A stretch of DNA of 64,000 nt, taken from Arctopsyche grandis (taxonomy: Eukaryota > Arthropoda > Insecta > Trichoptera > Hydropsychidae). The notes beneath the pieces are model-generated. The model saw only the letters and a program-made list of their open reading frames with translations. It was not told the origin of the DNA and ran no database searches. Position 1 is the first letter of the stretch, and each line of letters begins with the position of its first letter. This document shows, piece by piece, positions 1 to 11,747 of this stretch. The position numbers were made by a program, and so were the translations under genes. The DNA is taken from NCBI RefSeq assembly GCF_051622035.1, contig NC_135355.1, positions 23,738,486-23,802,485 of the forward strand. The letters run 5' to 3'.

Positions 1-866
1 ACAACTTGATAAATTTGAACCCCTCGGCCTAAACAGGTAACAGTATACCTGCTGACTATTCATTGTCTCGAGGTTAACTACATCATCACTCCATCAACGA
101 ACTTTCACTTTTTCTCCTGAATTTATGAGAAAAAAATCAATTGTAAACCCACACATCATGCATATCTTATATTATATGTACACATGTATGATAAGTATTA
201 TAAATGGTATTAAAACGACTACGTTACTATAATCACAAAAGAGTATATTTTATCAATATATTCTTTTATAATTGCAAATACTATAATTGAAACACACTTC
301 AATAAAACCAAACTATTGAAAGTTATATTTAAATTCATATTTCTAGTAATTGTGCAAATTATACTGCTAAGGTTACATATGTACGTCGACCATCGACCTA
401 ACCGACTTTCCAAAGGACACTTAACATAATTTAGGACTGTACACATGCAATTTGCACACGTGATTGGATACCAGTTTAGGCTGCCATGTTTACACGTTTG
501 TTATTGATTTACTAATTGAATCGTCACAACATACATGTTGAGAACAGAATGGTGAACGTATCAACTTATTAAAATTCGCAGAAGCATCTTCATATTACAA
601 CATCGTTACATGTTTATTAACAAGAAATCAAACACAACTACAATAAGTATATTTTTAAAAATAATTCCTTTGAACATTTGAAAGAACAAATAAATATTCT
701 TTAAATTCAAACATATTGTTGAGTAATTGATACAAGGTTTCTCGAACATTCATTTGAAAAGTCAAATACAATTTGATTTATATTTAAGATTTATGTTATT
801 TTAGGCATTCAGATCGTGTTTTGAAAATAGCACACAACTGTCCGATTGTAAAACTGATATGATAAG
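1..866. other. AT-rich DNA, no gene recognised
   Basis: I see only short chance reading frames, microsatellite seeds of the ACATATGT type and no splice-bounded coding stretch. Confidence 0.5.
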
Positions 867-1550
867 GTGATCAATTGTGACCGAGACCCACTACTGAGAA
901 AATACACATTTATGTATGATTATGATAAACCAGTGGAAGTAGTAAATAATTATTTATATTTAGGTCAAATAATTGACATGTCTGGTAGTAAAGATGAAGA
1001 GATAAAGAGACGTATGAAATTAGGATGGAGTGCATTGGGACGGATGAATGCTGTTTTTAAATCAAAAATGCCACTCTGCCTGAAGAAAAGGATCTTTGAT
1101 CAATGCGTTTTGCCAGTGATGACGTATGGATGTGAAACTTGGACACTGAACGCCAAGATGCTAAATAAAATCCAATGCACTCAAAGAAGTATGGAACGCT
1201 GTATGCTTGGCAGAACGAGGAAAGACAGAAAGCGGAACACGTGGGTGAGAAGTATGACAAGGGTAGTGGACATAGTGGATAGAGTGAAGAGATTGAAATG
1301 GCAATGGGCGGGTCACGTAGCTAGGAGGATGGACGAAAGGTGGACAAAAGAAGTGTTTGGATGGTACCCGAGAGAAGGCAAAAGAGTAAAAGGAAGACCG
1401 CATGGAAGATGGGTGAACGAAATTAGGAAAATGTGCGGAATGAGATGGATGAGTGTTGCGCAAAACAGAGACGAGTGGAAGCGTGTTGGAGAGGCCTTCA
1501 TCCAGCAGTGGATGGCGAATGGCTGTAAATGATGATGATGATGATACAAT
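867..1550 (+). mobile_element. 5'-truncated RTE-type LINE, C-terminal fragment
   Basis: An open frame at 867-1532 encodes the C-terminal part of an RTE-clade endonuclease-reverse transcriptase. It shows the post-RT NNYLYLGQIID segment, the VMTYGCETWTLN segment, and a tail with RLKWQWAGHVARR followed by a GRP...RW motif and a DEWKRVGEAFIQQW ending. The endonuclease and the YADD catalytic core are absent, so this is a dead 5'-truncated insertion. It ends in a short (ATG)n run at about 1529-1546, the kind of microsatellite tail that RTE elements usually carry. A shorter and more damaged relative lies at 29650-30300. This sequence differs from the two full-length RTE elements in the window, so at least two RTE lineages are present. 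Confidence 0.85.
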
Positions 1551-3600
1551 CAAAGAGAAAAATGGAGGTTTTATTGATCGAATGTACAATTTATGAAATT
1601 TAAGCCAGTGGAACATTTTAGCATTTGAAAACTGCATATATGTACATATGTATGTACTTACGATTGACAGCATCTGCACATTATTCTGAGATTTTCTTCT
1701 ACCCGTTGTTATCCACTCGACGACGACCATTCTCAACTGAATTCTAGATTTCAGGCAGAGCGACTCTCGCGTCACAGTTTGTTCTCAAATATTTGTTGAC
1801 AATCGCTAGTTACCTATTTACCTATTGAGATAAAAAATAAAAAAAATCATGAAAATAACTAACAATCAAATTTAAATTGCTATGATAAACAAAACAGTCC
1901 CTAGCTTTTAAAACACGAAATGTATTAAGTTAGTACATGCAATCACATTTTTATTGAGATTATTATACCTTTTAAGCATACAAATTTATTTGTGGAAAAA
2001 CAATCGTCACAATTCGATGAAAGATGTGAAATAAAAATTAGTCGTCATATTCAATAGACCTAATTGTTCCTATCTTATCTAGAAATACGTACACATATTG
2101 AGTGCAATATACGTTCTGTAAAATCCGATATAAACTTCGAAAAAAATTGCTCGTAAAATTGATTGTATTACTAAATAAACTTTAAGAAAATCGTATCATA
2201 TCTCAAGGCATTGTTGTAAATAAGAGCAGAAATTTGATCGTAGCATTTTCAATAGCCACAAAAGCATTATTGTCATCATTATAATTACACTTCAACATTC
2301 CAATGACCAATGTAACGTTGATAAAAATTGCTTTACTATTATTGATATTTTGTACTAGCGTTATTATACAAAAATTTCAAACAGAAATATAACATCTCTT
2401 TTTGATTAGCCGAAGTAAAATTAATGAGCTAATTTGAAACAGACGGAATTGAACACGAAACAATTAGAAAACCAAGATTTATATATACATTTACACTAGT
2501 GTCTGAATATCTTTAATTATCTGCACCTTGGACCATTCTTTATCATTTGGATGTAATAATGGAAAACGTTGTGGGAAATCACGACTTGCTAATTCTCAGA
2601 GACGAGTGTTTGACTTCCACAAATGTAACACGTCACAAGACGATTCTTCGAAATTTAATTAAGGATATTACATATGTTTTTGCATAAATTAATAAGGTAT
2701 TATATTAGGATACGATGACAAAAAAATACAACTGTAAAAATTGCTGATTTAATCAAAACAAATCTAACATACAAAATTCCGCGAACATTGATCACAAAAC
2801 AATAGCTTGAAAGATAAGGAAAATATGTATACAGAATTAAAGTCATCAAGTGCAAAGCGTGAAGGTTGAAACCACTACCTATTATAATATTCGAGAACAA
2901 CTTGAAGTGATTGAGATATTTTCTGTATTATATTTTTCATTAAAATTGAATACACACTCGTAGATTAAAATTTTGCACTAAATTAGCGAATGGTGCAACC
3001 GCAGACCTTGCATCGATCGACCGTTTCGTCCTTCTCGACGCATAAAATAACCATTTGCGAAATTCGAAAATTATCTCGCTCCATTGGAATAGAACAAATA
3101 ATACTCTATAGTTACTAATATAAACGAAAAACAAAATACAAAGTCTCGGGCGCGAGCAATCGTTATAACAAGTATTTGTTGTCCCAATTAAAGTCATTGT
3201 GCTGAGCATTAACGTTCATATGTATATTTTAATATATGTACATATATATGTATTATGTAAATATGTACGCATATATGTATGTATATATTTGATTGATAAA
3301 TTTTCTCTCGAGGTAAAAAATTTCTTTCAAAATGACTAGATTGTAATATAATACTTACGTAATATGTAAATGAATTTCGATTAAAATCGTCTAAAATACT
3401 CACTTTGAGTTATACTCAATCATTATTTTCACTTTGCAGAAAGTACATATTAACATACGGTGAAAGTCACAAAGATACGAGTACGTTCTAATAATCTAAT
3501 ACATTAAGTTATTATAATCATTCGTTCGAATATATAATATATCGGTTGCTCTCAAACTTTGTGTATGTACATATGTATGTATATGTACATATGTATATAT
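1551..3600. other. AT-rich intergenic DNA
   Basis: No protein-coding stretch is recognisable. It contains ACATATGTATGT microsatellite tracts around 3215-3290 and 3560-3610. Confidence 0.5.
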
Positions 3601-3611
3601 GTATATTCAAT

Positions 3612-4150
3612 GTACTCGTAGACAGGGCCAAGGAGAGGGGGCGGGGGGGGCCCGGGGTAAAGTTCCAGGGTCTGGACTATTCGAGGGGCCCCGTGTCGAG
3701 ACGTCCAAAATCAAAAATTCCGGAGAAAATCATAATAATAAATCGTAATAATAATTATATTTAAAAAATAAATTGAATCGTATCTGTTATATCATATACT
3801 TTGTTATTCAATTATTTTAAAAAATATCAACCAACATATATGTATGTAGGTATTTTTCTAATAGTTCTGATAGATTTTTCGCATACTAAAAATCTAGATA
3901 TAAGATGTTTATTTTAAAGTTTGTCATAGGGCCCGGAACATTATTTTTTCTCAGGGCCCGGGATTACTCCAGGCGCGTAACTACTATGCCGCACGGGCAT
4001 GCGGTACATGCGGGCCTTTTAGATTTAGGGGCCCAAAAGGTTTTCAAATTAAGAAATACTAGACATTTTTCAAATACAAATATTGAAACAATATTTAAAA
4101 TTTTATTGCGGATCGAATTTTCACCCATCTTTACTCCTTCTCACGACATT
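3612..4150 (+). mobile_element. Fragments of GC-rich hAT-like repeats
   Basis: G/C-rich blocks with GGGCCCGG cores occur in AT-rich DNA near 3625-3700 and 3930-3965. From 3971 the sequence CAGGCGCGTAACTACTATGC begins the same element that recurs at 31952. That start resembles a hAT terminus (CAG-GGCG type). No matching right end or target duplication is visible here, so this is a partial copy. Confidence 0.5.
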
Positions 4151-4196
4151 CAATAGTTTTCCGTAATGGTACAGCAATAATAATTGTCTGCAATTA

Positions 4197-5040
4197 CACT
4201 GTTCGACATATGACGACTTTTATTTTGGTTCAGAGACGAGATACGACTTTTCTTGTAGATATATGCCCAGTGAACACGAATCTGGTAATAAAAAATGTTG
4301 ATTGGCTCGAGATTCGGAGATATGTGTTTTTTAAATCGCGCGATTTTTCTATATCTTGGTGTTATTCGGACGATGTCTCAAAATCTGTCAATTTCCTGTT
4401 AAAAATGAATATTGGAATCTATATTCGGGTATTTTATCTTTCATTTGTAGTACTTTTCAGCTTTCAAATGTCTCTTAGTAGTCATCCAGTTCAAATAAAA
4501 AGTCAAAAGTACGTACGAGCTTTTAGCTCGAAATTTTACCGATTTAAAATTCAGCACACTTGTATTTCTCCCCTTAGAATCGTATATCGTGGAAAGAGAC
4601 GGAGCTTGGCGAGTGTTAACGAAGTACTCACTGACCAAGCTCCGTCTCTCTTTCTCCCCTTGGAATCGTATATTGTCGAAAGAGACGTGGCATATCACTT
4701 CGTTCACATGATCGGCCGACATTAATTCAATTTTAAATTATTAATAAGTTACATTATGCCAGTGGAATTTTATTTAATTCTCATATAAAGATAATTTAAT
4801 ACATTATCCCTATTAATTCAATTGAGATTCGTTTAAATACGAGTAAACACTAGTACGAGCTTTTTGCTCGCAATTTTACCGATTTAAGGTTCAGCAATTA
4901 ACCCTTAACCAATTAACCCTTTTAAACGAAAACAAAAAATAGTGTGGCCAGAACACTATCCCAATAAACATCTTTCAAAATAGCATTAACAGTGCGAAAA
5001 AATCCCAAGTGAAAATACGTACTTTTGACTTTTTATTTGA
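4197..5040 (+). repeat. Partial copy of the CACTGTTCGAC foldback repeat
   Basis: The first ~320 bases match both arms of the palindromic element at 15768-17079. The start CACTGTTCGACA and the interior (ATGCCCAGTGAACACGAATC and following) are shared. Inside lies a separate hairpin, GAGACGGAGCTTGG at about 4598 pairing with CCAAGCTCCGTCTC at about 4637. It is not protein-coding despite a 171-codon open frame. Confidence 0.7.
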
Positions 5041-6740
5041 TATATGTTTTTAATATCGCTATTCTGTCTGTCTGTGTGTGTATCTGAGATAACAATCGCC
5101 ATACTATAAAAGTCGTTTCGATTCGACATACATACATATGTACGTCACAGCTAAACCACTGCCAACAAAATGTACGAATATAATATCGAAAGAAAAAACT
5201 TCTATATATGTACATATATGTATATACTGTCTGCTACCAATGTTTCCTCTGTGCTAATAGACGGCGTTAAGTCTCTGAGCATTTAGCGCCATCTATTGAA
5301 AATTTATTTAATTAATTAATTTTTCTATTGGTGTAATTATATTGTTTATATGTAGGTAGTTAGTTTTTTTTACTTTTAATTTTTACCTTATTTTCATATT
5401 AAATATAAATATTAAATTAAATATATTTAAAAGGTATTTGAAAAAAATACGACCACGTGCGGGTCGAACACATGACCGACAACATATTTCTTTTCATTTT
5501 TTTTAGCAAGGAAAAGCTAATGACCGTTCGACAGATTGGATAAAATAATATGTATGTGTGTGTAATGGAAAATTAAGCAATCAAACCGTCACTGGATGAT
5601 GAAGTAGATTAGTTGAATTCAATGATATACATACATATGTATGTATAACATCACACTTCAAAATTTTTGTTCAAATATTTATCTGCAATAATTATAATAC
5701 CTATGTACTTGTTATATGAGTTAGATTGTATACTCACGACATACATATGTACATATTATATATGGTATTTGCGCTCCTTGATAAAGCTGTAAATTCATAA
5801 TCGTAATCTTATCTACATAAAGTCAATCGACAGTAAATACTTTGCAACTCCCAAGATGTTTTAAAATACATACAAATATAATGAATTGCAAAATTATATC
5901 GGAAGGTATTGTAAATGACCAAAATACACATTCATATTATATAGTAAATATTTAACTTTTTCGCCGATTGCTTTGCAATCTAGATACATGTTTGAAAAAC
6001 GTCATATTAACGACCTCGTGCTCGAATGCTAATCTGAATACAAAGAGTTATTCTTCCAAAGGACGAAATCTGATTACAATAAATATTAATACGACACAAA
6101 AAAATTTGCATCCGTTCTCTCATTGTGAGCCCGTGTAATTTTGCAACTATACAATAATGATGACGTTATTCAGTAACGGAAGTCAATTATAATTTGAAAA
6201 ATGGAAATTTAAACCATCACATATGGAAAAACAAGAAAAATGCATTGTCGTTTCATACATGACCAATGCATAAATATTCGATTTCGATTCGTAAAACATT
6301 TTGTTGTGATTTTCCTACATGTGAAAATGTAATTTTCCTACATATTTAGGTGTTTGAATGTGAATATTCATTACCAATGCAAAAAATTATTTATTCACTT
6401 AATAAACATATGTATGTATGTAGGTACATACATATATATGTACATCGTACAGTTCCATGATAACTGAACGCATGACAAGAGAAGACACGACAACTGAACA
6501 CATGACTGTTGAACACAGTAACAAGTTCATAGTGAAATTAAAAAATACTGAACACAAACCGCAAAAAGTTTGAAATAGTATGTAATCGAAATAAAATGAA
6601 TTGTAAAAATACTCATGTTCTTTTTTTTACTTTATGTACGTAGTAACAATAGAGATGAAGTTTTGTGATCATGTGCAAATTCGGACTCGAGATTTTAACT
6701 GATTCGAACTCAGAATAGATCACTGATCACGTTTTCATGA
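5041..6740. other. AT-rich intergenic DNA
   Basis: No gene or clearly bounded repeat recognised beyond simple repeats, for example at 5630-5645 and 6408-6445. Confidence 0.5.
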
Positions 6741-6749
6741 TCTAGAAAA

Positions 6750-7700
6750 AAATGTGTGTGTGTGTATTTATCTGTGTGTCAATTTATTTGGGGTTTTTTG
6801 AACACCGTTCATACTATCGAACTAAAACTTAGTATCGGTTACTAAAATTCTTATTGATACGACACAATTTTTTTTCAAGATTTTAATTTTACCGGAAATG
6901 GTACCTGCTCATTATATACATATGTATGTATGTAGGTGTCCTCTTTTTTTAAGTTTTTAAATTCAATTATCTCCCAACCCACTAATCAAATCGGACTGAA
7001 TTTTTTTACATATAATAGAAATTATAAATTTTATACCCCAATATTTTTTCCTAAGCCGGAAGTAGTACTTTAACTCTAGAGAATTGAGGTTTTTTCATGT
7101 TTTTCTCAGAAATTCTTTGGTTTATTTATTTTTAAGTTTAATATCACGTTATATATCAAATTTGGTAAGCATCCGTCAACCGGAAGTGGCAGTTTACTCT
7201 AATTCGATTTTTTACCACTATTTTTTGCGAACCTTTAAACATATGTGCTCTTCCGGAAAAAAATCAAGTATAATTCTTGTATCAATGTCATGGAAATAAC
7301 AAAAAAATCACTAAACTCAATAAACCGGAAGTGGGATTTTTGCTCTTCAAAATAGAAAATCAAAAATATTGTGACCACGATTCTTTCCACACCCATGAAC
7401 GCATCAAGTTGAAAATTTATATTTGTATTCTTTAAGTACTACCTTAGAGCTGATACGGTTTTGGTCAGAATTCGTGAACTGAAAGTAGTATTTTTTTTTA
7501 ACAATATTTCATTATTTTATTTTGACCTTTTAAATTATTTTTATTTTCTTGATATTTATTGTGTAATAATAATATTAATTTGAAGTAATAAAAAAATTTC
7601 GAACAAAATCAGACAACCGGAAGTAGAAATTTTGTCTTGTGTAAGTTTTCTTACATTTGCGCTCAATTTGAATCAAAAATGCTCTCATAACCGGTATGTG
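6750..7700 (+). repeat. Degenerate ~145-bp tandem array (CCGGAAGT motif)
   Basis: A motif close to CCGGAAGTRGTA followed by a T-rich stretch and CTCT recurs at about 6893, 7053, 7178, 7323, 7479 and 7617, spaced roughly 125-160 bp apart. The units are very diverged. This could be an old satellite or an element with internal duplications. Confidence 0.55.
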
Positions 7701-7850
7701 TGAACGTGTATGTATGTTTAATTATCGAATTTTGTTTTGTGACCTTCTTATATTCCTCATATACATAGATCTAAGTCATGGTTCGGTCACATCCCAATTT
7801 TTTATATACATATATGTACATATGTGCAGGTTCTAAGGTACAGGTATACT

Positions 7851-8379
7851 TAATGTGACCATTTATTTTTGTCCTCAAAACGGGACATCTACCAATTTTT
7901 ACGTAATAGTATGTGTATTCAAGAAAACGCGTATTTTTTCATAGTTTTTATTTATTAATAAAAAGAATAGGAATGAATAATATAAATATAAAAAAATTAT
8001 GTTGTTTTATATTTTTCTGATGAACAGTTTTTTTTAAGTATTACTGGGTTTGCTTTTAAATAAGAATGAAATTCTTGACAGGATTTCTTAAAATTGATTT
8101 TAATTAACAACATTGCTTTAAGAACTGCGACTTGCAATTGCGTTTTTTCGGTCGTCCACAACTTGTTAATCTGTGAAAAGAATCTTTCTACGGGTGCATT
8201 AGGCAGGCATAAAATGTATTCAATAATTATACGATATATACATATAAAATAATTCAACAAATATACTCTATTTTTGAAAACGGGACATTTTGACGTCCCG
8301 AAGCTGTGCTCGGGGACAACGGGACAAGCTACCTAAAAACGGGACGGTCCCGTTCAAAACGGGACGTATGGTCACTTTA
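7851..8379 (-). mobile_element. Non-autonomous hAT derivative, 529 bp, with 8-bp target duplication
   Basis: The termini are TAATGTGACCAT (left) and ATGGTCACTTTA (right), imperfect inverted repeats. They are flanked by identical 8-bp direct repeats GGTATACT at 7843-7850 and 8380-8387, the duplication length typical of hAT. The minus strand (about 8260-7997) keeps the end of a hAT transposase: LPNAPVERFFSQINKLWTTE resembles the C-terminal dimerisation region of the family. Internal GGGACGTC/GGGACA repeats lie close to both ends. It is an internally deleted copy that cannot encode a full transposase. Confidence 0.88.
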
Positions 8380-10380
8380 GGTATACTTCATTATTTAATT
8401 GAAGTAAAATGGTAAAAGTCGATATATTGATATTTGATTTCAAATCTTCAAACAATTTTGTCCTTTATTTTATATGAAACAAATTTTTCGTATTTCACCA
8501 AATGTCTCTCAAATATAATAGAATATTTTTATGTATCCTAGGGTAAGCCATTTTATTTCAGTAATGAGATGACTGAGTTTGATATCCGACAGTATATACA
8601 TATGTACATATACACATATGTATATGTATATAAGACGTAGGTATGTACAAAAATAGTCATTTTGTTCCCGGAATTCGTGTAGGTCACCAGGTTCTTCGAC
8701 TTTCTCGGGAGGTTATTGCCTACAGCAAGGTAAAATTCGTAGCCTCGCATGTTCAGATATTATTTGCGGCAGTGATCGCCAACCTTGCTCAATGTTCCAT
8801 ACTGAGAGCATCATAAGGGCAAGCGTAGAGAAATTAACAATTCATGTACATATAATGAATCGATCTCCACGTCAACATGATGTGACGTATGATGACCACG
8901 GGTCATCATTCGTTGAAAAGTCTTTTGAAATTATCAATTGACTGCGGGGCATAATTAGCGCTTAATAATACCCATTGCTATTACTACTGAGTATGTATAC
9001 AGCTTCCAAGATAATTACGACGTGTTTTTGGCAGTCTACTCGATCTGTATAACCTACATATATTTATGAAACATTTGACGGAAATTTAGTGTGCATATTT
9101 TTGACAAAAACTATTAATGGATTTATACATAAGGTAACTTAATTATTAACAAAATTAAGGTTACATATTTGAATGATGAATCGTAAAAAAGTCCTTGAAT
9201 TGTGGTAGGCAATAGGCAATTAAAGCTCGAAAGATATACATCCCGTATAATTTCATAATTCCACGTGGTTTTTACCAAAATAAAACTTCAAAAAGAATTT
9301 TGGGTCAAGATCGTCACAGAATCATTGCGCGATTCAATGGTTATTTTATGCTTATTTTAATGACCTAATTCGACGTTGACTAAAAATACAAGCAAACGTT
9401 AAGAACCACCAAAAAAGACTTCATGACACATTTCATTTGCACATACATATGTACAATGTACATGTATTATACAATATATAATACATACATAAATCATTCT
9501 TTTCAACTCATCAATCTTCATTGCACTTCTATTTAGAAATTTATAAAAATTAAAATTAAAATTTATTTTATGTATATGTATGTACATATGTACATATACA
9601 CAAAACAAGGCAAGACAAATCACAACTAAACGAAATAAATTTGTAAGTGATAATTGGCGATATGATTTGTAATAGTGAGATTACTCAAAATCTCTGACGT
9701 GTTTAATTACCCACTGATTAAATTTGCTAACCACTCTAATACGATAAAATAATATATAGATACAAGTGATAAATATTATACTTTCCAGAAAATTATAATC
9801 AATATCTGAATTATGATGAATAACTATTCGGTTGTGTTGTTTAATTTACTACGCGAAGAAATTCACGTAGGCAAGTAAAAGGCATTTTTGCAAAACAATA
9901 AAATAATAATAAATATATTATTTTATATTAAATGAAACGGTTTTGAATTTCGATTACAAATCTAGAGTGTGAGGTCATAAAAGATGGAAAAAATGAACGA
10001 CTCAAGCAACGCGAACAGTAAACGAGTGATGCAATTAAAGCGTAACGTAAAAAATGTGAAAACGCTGTATACCCGCGTTCGGTTTAAAAAGAAAAAAATT
10101 AACAATAATAATTATTTGCCCCGATTTCTGAAAAATTAAACTACGTGAAAAAGATACACAATTGTACAACTCGATAGAAAGAAATATAAATTAAAACTCG
10201 ATACTTACATATATTCGTACTTGTACATAAACAAAATATAAAAGAAAACCGTTGGAAAATTTAGTTTAGAATTTAATTGTAAAAAAACCTAATGCGTAGA
10301 CACAATCATCAATTTTATTTACGCACTAAAAATAATTATTAAACTGGGGTTATTATTTAAATAAAATAGTATTCACTGTA
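8380..10380. other. AT-rich intergenic DNA
   Basis: Microsatellite tracts lie near 8590-8630 and 9570-9600. No coding segment recognised. A short CpG-richer patch at 10395-10470 stands out but has no other promoter evidence. Confidence 0.45.
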
Positions 10381-10521
10381 GCCTATCGTAGACTGGTATA
10401 GCGTCGACGTCGTACTACGCGCGCGTCCATTGACGTACTGATCGAGATCATCACTTTCTACGCGGGAAAACACACCAACTCAACAGTAACGACTAATCCA
10501 TTATATTTTTTTATATGATAA

Positions 10522-10715
10522 CTAGTGTTTTGCCTGTTGAAATTTCAGCGGGTGCTTTCGGATTGATACATGATTTAAAATAAAGTTACAATATGAACGG
10601 TAATAATTAATCGGTATTGGAACTGAAACAGAAATCAGGAATCGATTATGCCGATTAAATAATGCAATAAGAAACAATAATAAATAAAAGTCGAAATCCG
10701 AATCAGAATATGGAT
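10522..10715 (-). mobile_element. Helitron-like 3' end (truncated)
   Basis: On the minus strand the sequence ends in a short hairpin (CCCGCTG...AAACAGGC-type arms) followed by CTAG (10525-10522) and then T. This is the canonical 3' terminus of a Helitron. The opposite end is lost: the element stops at 10716, where a 70-bp block shared with 12541-12610 begins. Confidence 0.6.
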
Positions 10716-10785
10716 TTCTGTTGTGGTGATAGATAATGCGTCTTATCACTAGAGGTAGGACCGGAAGCGTGCCGTTCTTTATTTA
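10716..10785 (+). repeat. 70-bp copied junction of mariner transposase and MITE
   Basis: All 70 bases are identical to 12541-12610. They comprise 34 bases of the DD82E transposase (the VVVIDNASYH codons) and the first 36 bases of the MITE inserted there. It sits between a Helitron end and a broken Tc1 transposase gene. Confidence 0.85.
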
Positions 10786-11516
10786 CCAAACGAAGTCGTA
10801 CTGTTGACGTAGATATTTCACGTTTTCGTCCTTTAATTGTTGTTGAATATTTTTTTTGTAATAAATCGATTCTTGGGAACAAGCCTGGCGATTTTTCGAT
10901 CCACACGAGGGCCAAATTTTTTTTTAGTACCACTATTAGCTCGCCGCTTGAGTGTGGGGTCGCAATCAGTCTCCAGATTTTGTTTTATTTTTCTAATAGA
11001 CGCCCTACTAACACCCTCCATTGTCGCGATTTTGTTTTGAGAAAACTTTCCTGTATTTAATAATGATGTAATGCTTGCAATTTTTTCTTTAGAAAGATCT
11101 GATTTTTTACCCATCTAAAAAAATCCAATAAAAGTTTTACAAGCAATTTAAATCATAAAACAAAGTAAAATTTCGAGATATTAAATACCAACTTACCTTA
11201 GAAATATGATAAAGTTGCAGTAAAAGAGAAAAAAACACAGTGCTTTTCACAAAATAATGAATGATTTTAACGGAAACGCACGTCAATATTGAACAAAATT
11301 CAGACGCAAACCGATTTCAAACATCTTTCTTTTGTTTTTGAAGACCTTTTGAGGGATAATCCACCGATATTTTTTGCTAGTGAATAGAGTTGCATTTAAG
11401 GATAAGATCACAAAAAAAATGAGGCCAAAAGCTCCCATAATGAGTTATTTACGACCGTGACAAATTTACCCAAACGCATCTCGAGAGGGGTGGCGTAATA
11501 TTCTGGTCAGGGACTG
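10786..11516 (-). mobile_element. Truncated Tc1-like transposon
   Basis: Minus strand. The outer end at 11516 reads CAGTCCCTGACCAGAATATT after a TA, a Tc1-type terminal inverted repeat. The coding part (from 11114 downward) begins MGKKSDLSKEKI and continues with a paired-type helix-turn-helix: the SQNKIATMEGVSRASIRKIK segment is a typical recognition helix region. A frame change occurs around 10930-10833, where the sequence continues as RLRLV in another frame. The reading then stops abruptly at 10786 at the 70-bp junction block. The DDE catalytic domain and the second terminal repeat are missing, so the copy is dead. Confidence 0.85.
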
Positions 11517-11747
11517 TATATACTATTCACAATAGTATTATGGAGGATGGACGAATGAGACGACTGGCATGTTAATGCACGTGTTTATTATATGACAGCT
11601 GAAGACAGAGTGAGTAGTAGCTCTCCGAACCCAGCCGAGTTGGTTCCCACTCGCAGGAAGGCAACCAAACTCGACCATGTCGTATAAGCGAGCCGCCACA
11701 GTATATAGTATAATATATCTACTTTTTTAAAAACACTCTTAAGATAA
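11517..11747. other. Spacer between Tc1 remnant and DD82E element
   Basis: A moderately GC-rich 200-bp stretch that I cannot assign. It probably includes the 5' end of the DD82E element, but I see no clear inverted-repeat partner downstream. Confidence 0.35.

Noticed and set aside
1161-1775. 204-codon minus-strand frame
   Set aside because: Antisense shadow of the RTE fragment, whose plus-strand translation is clearly reverse-transcriptase-like.
11540-11700. Moderately GC-rich stretch beginning TG and ending CA, considered as a solo LTR
   Set aside because: No flanking target duplication, no second copy and no recognisable internal signals in the window.
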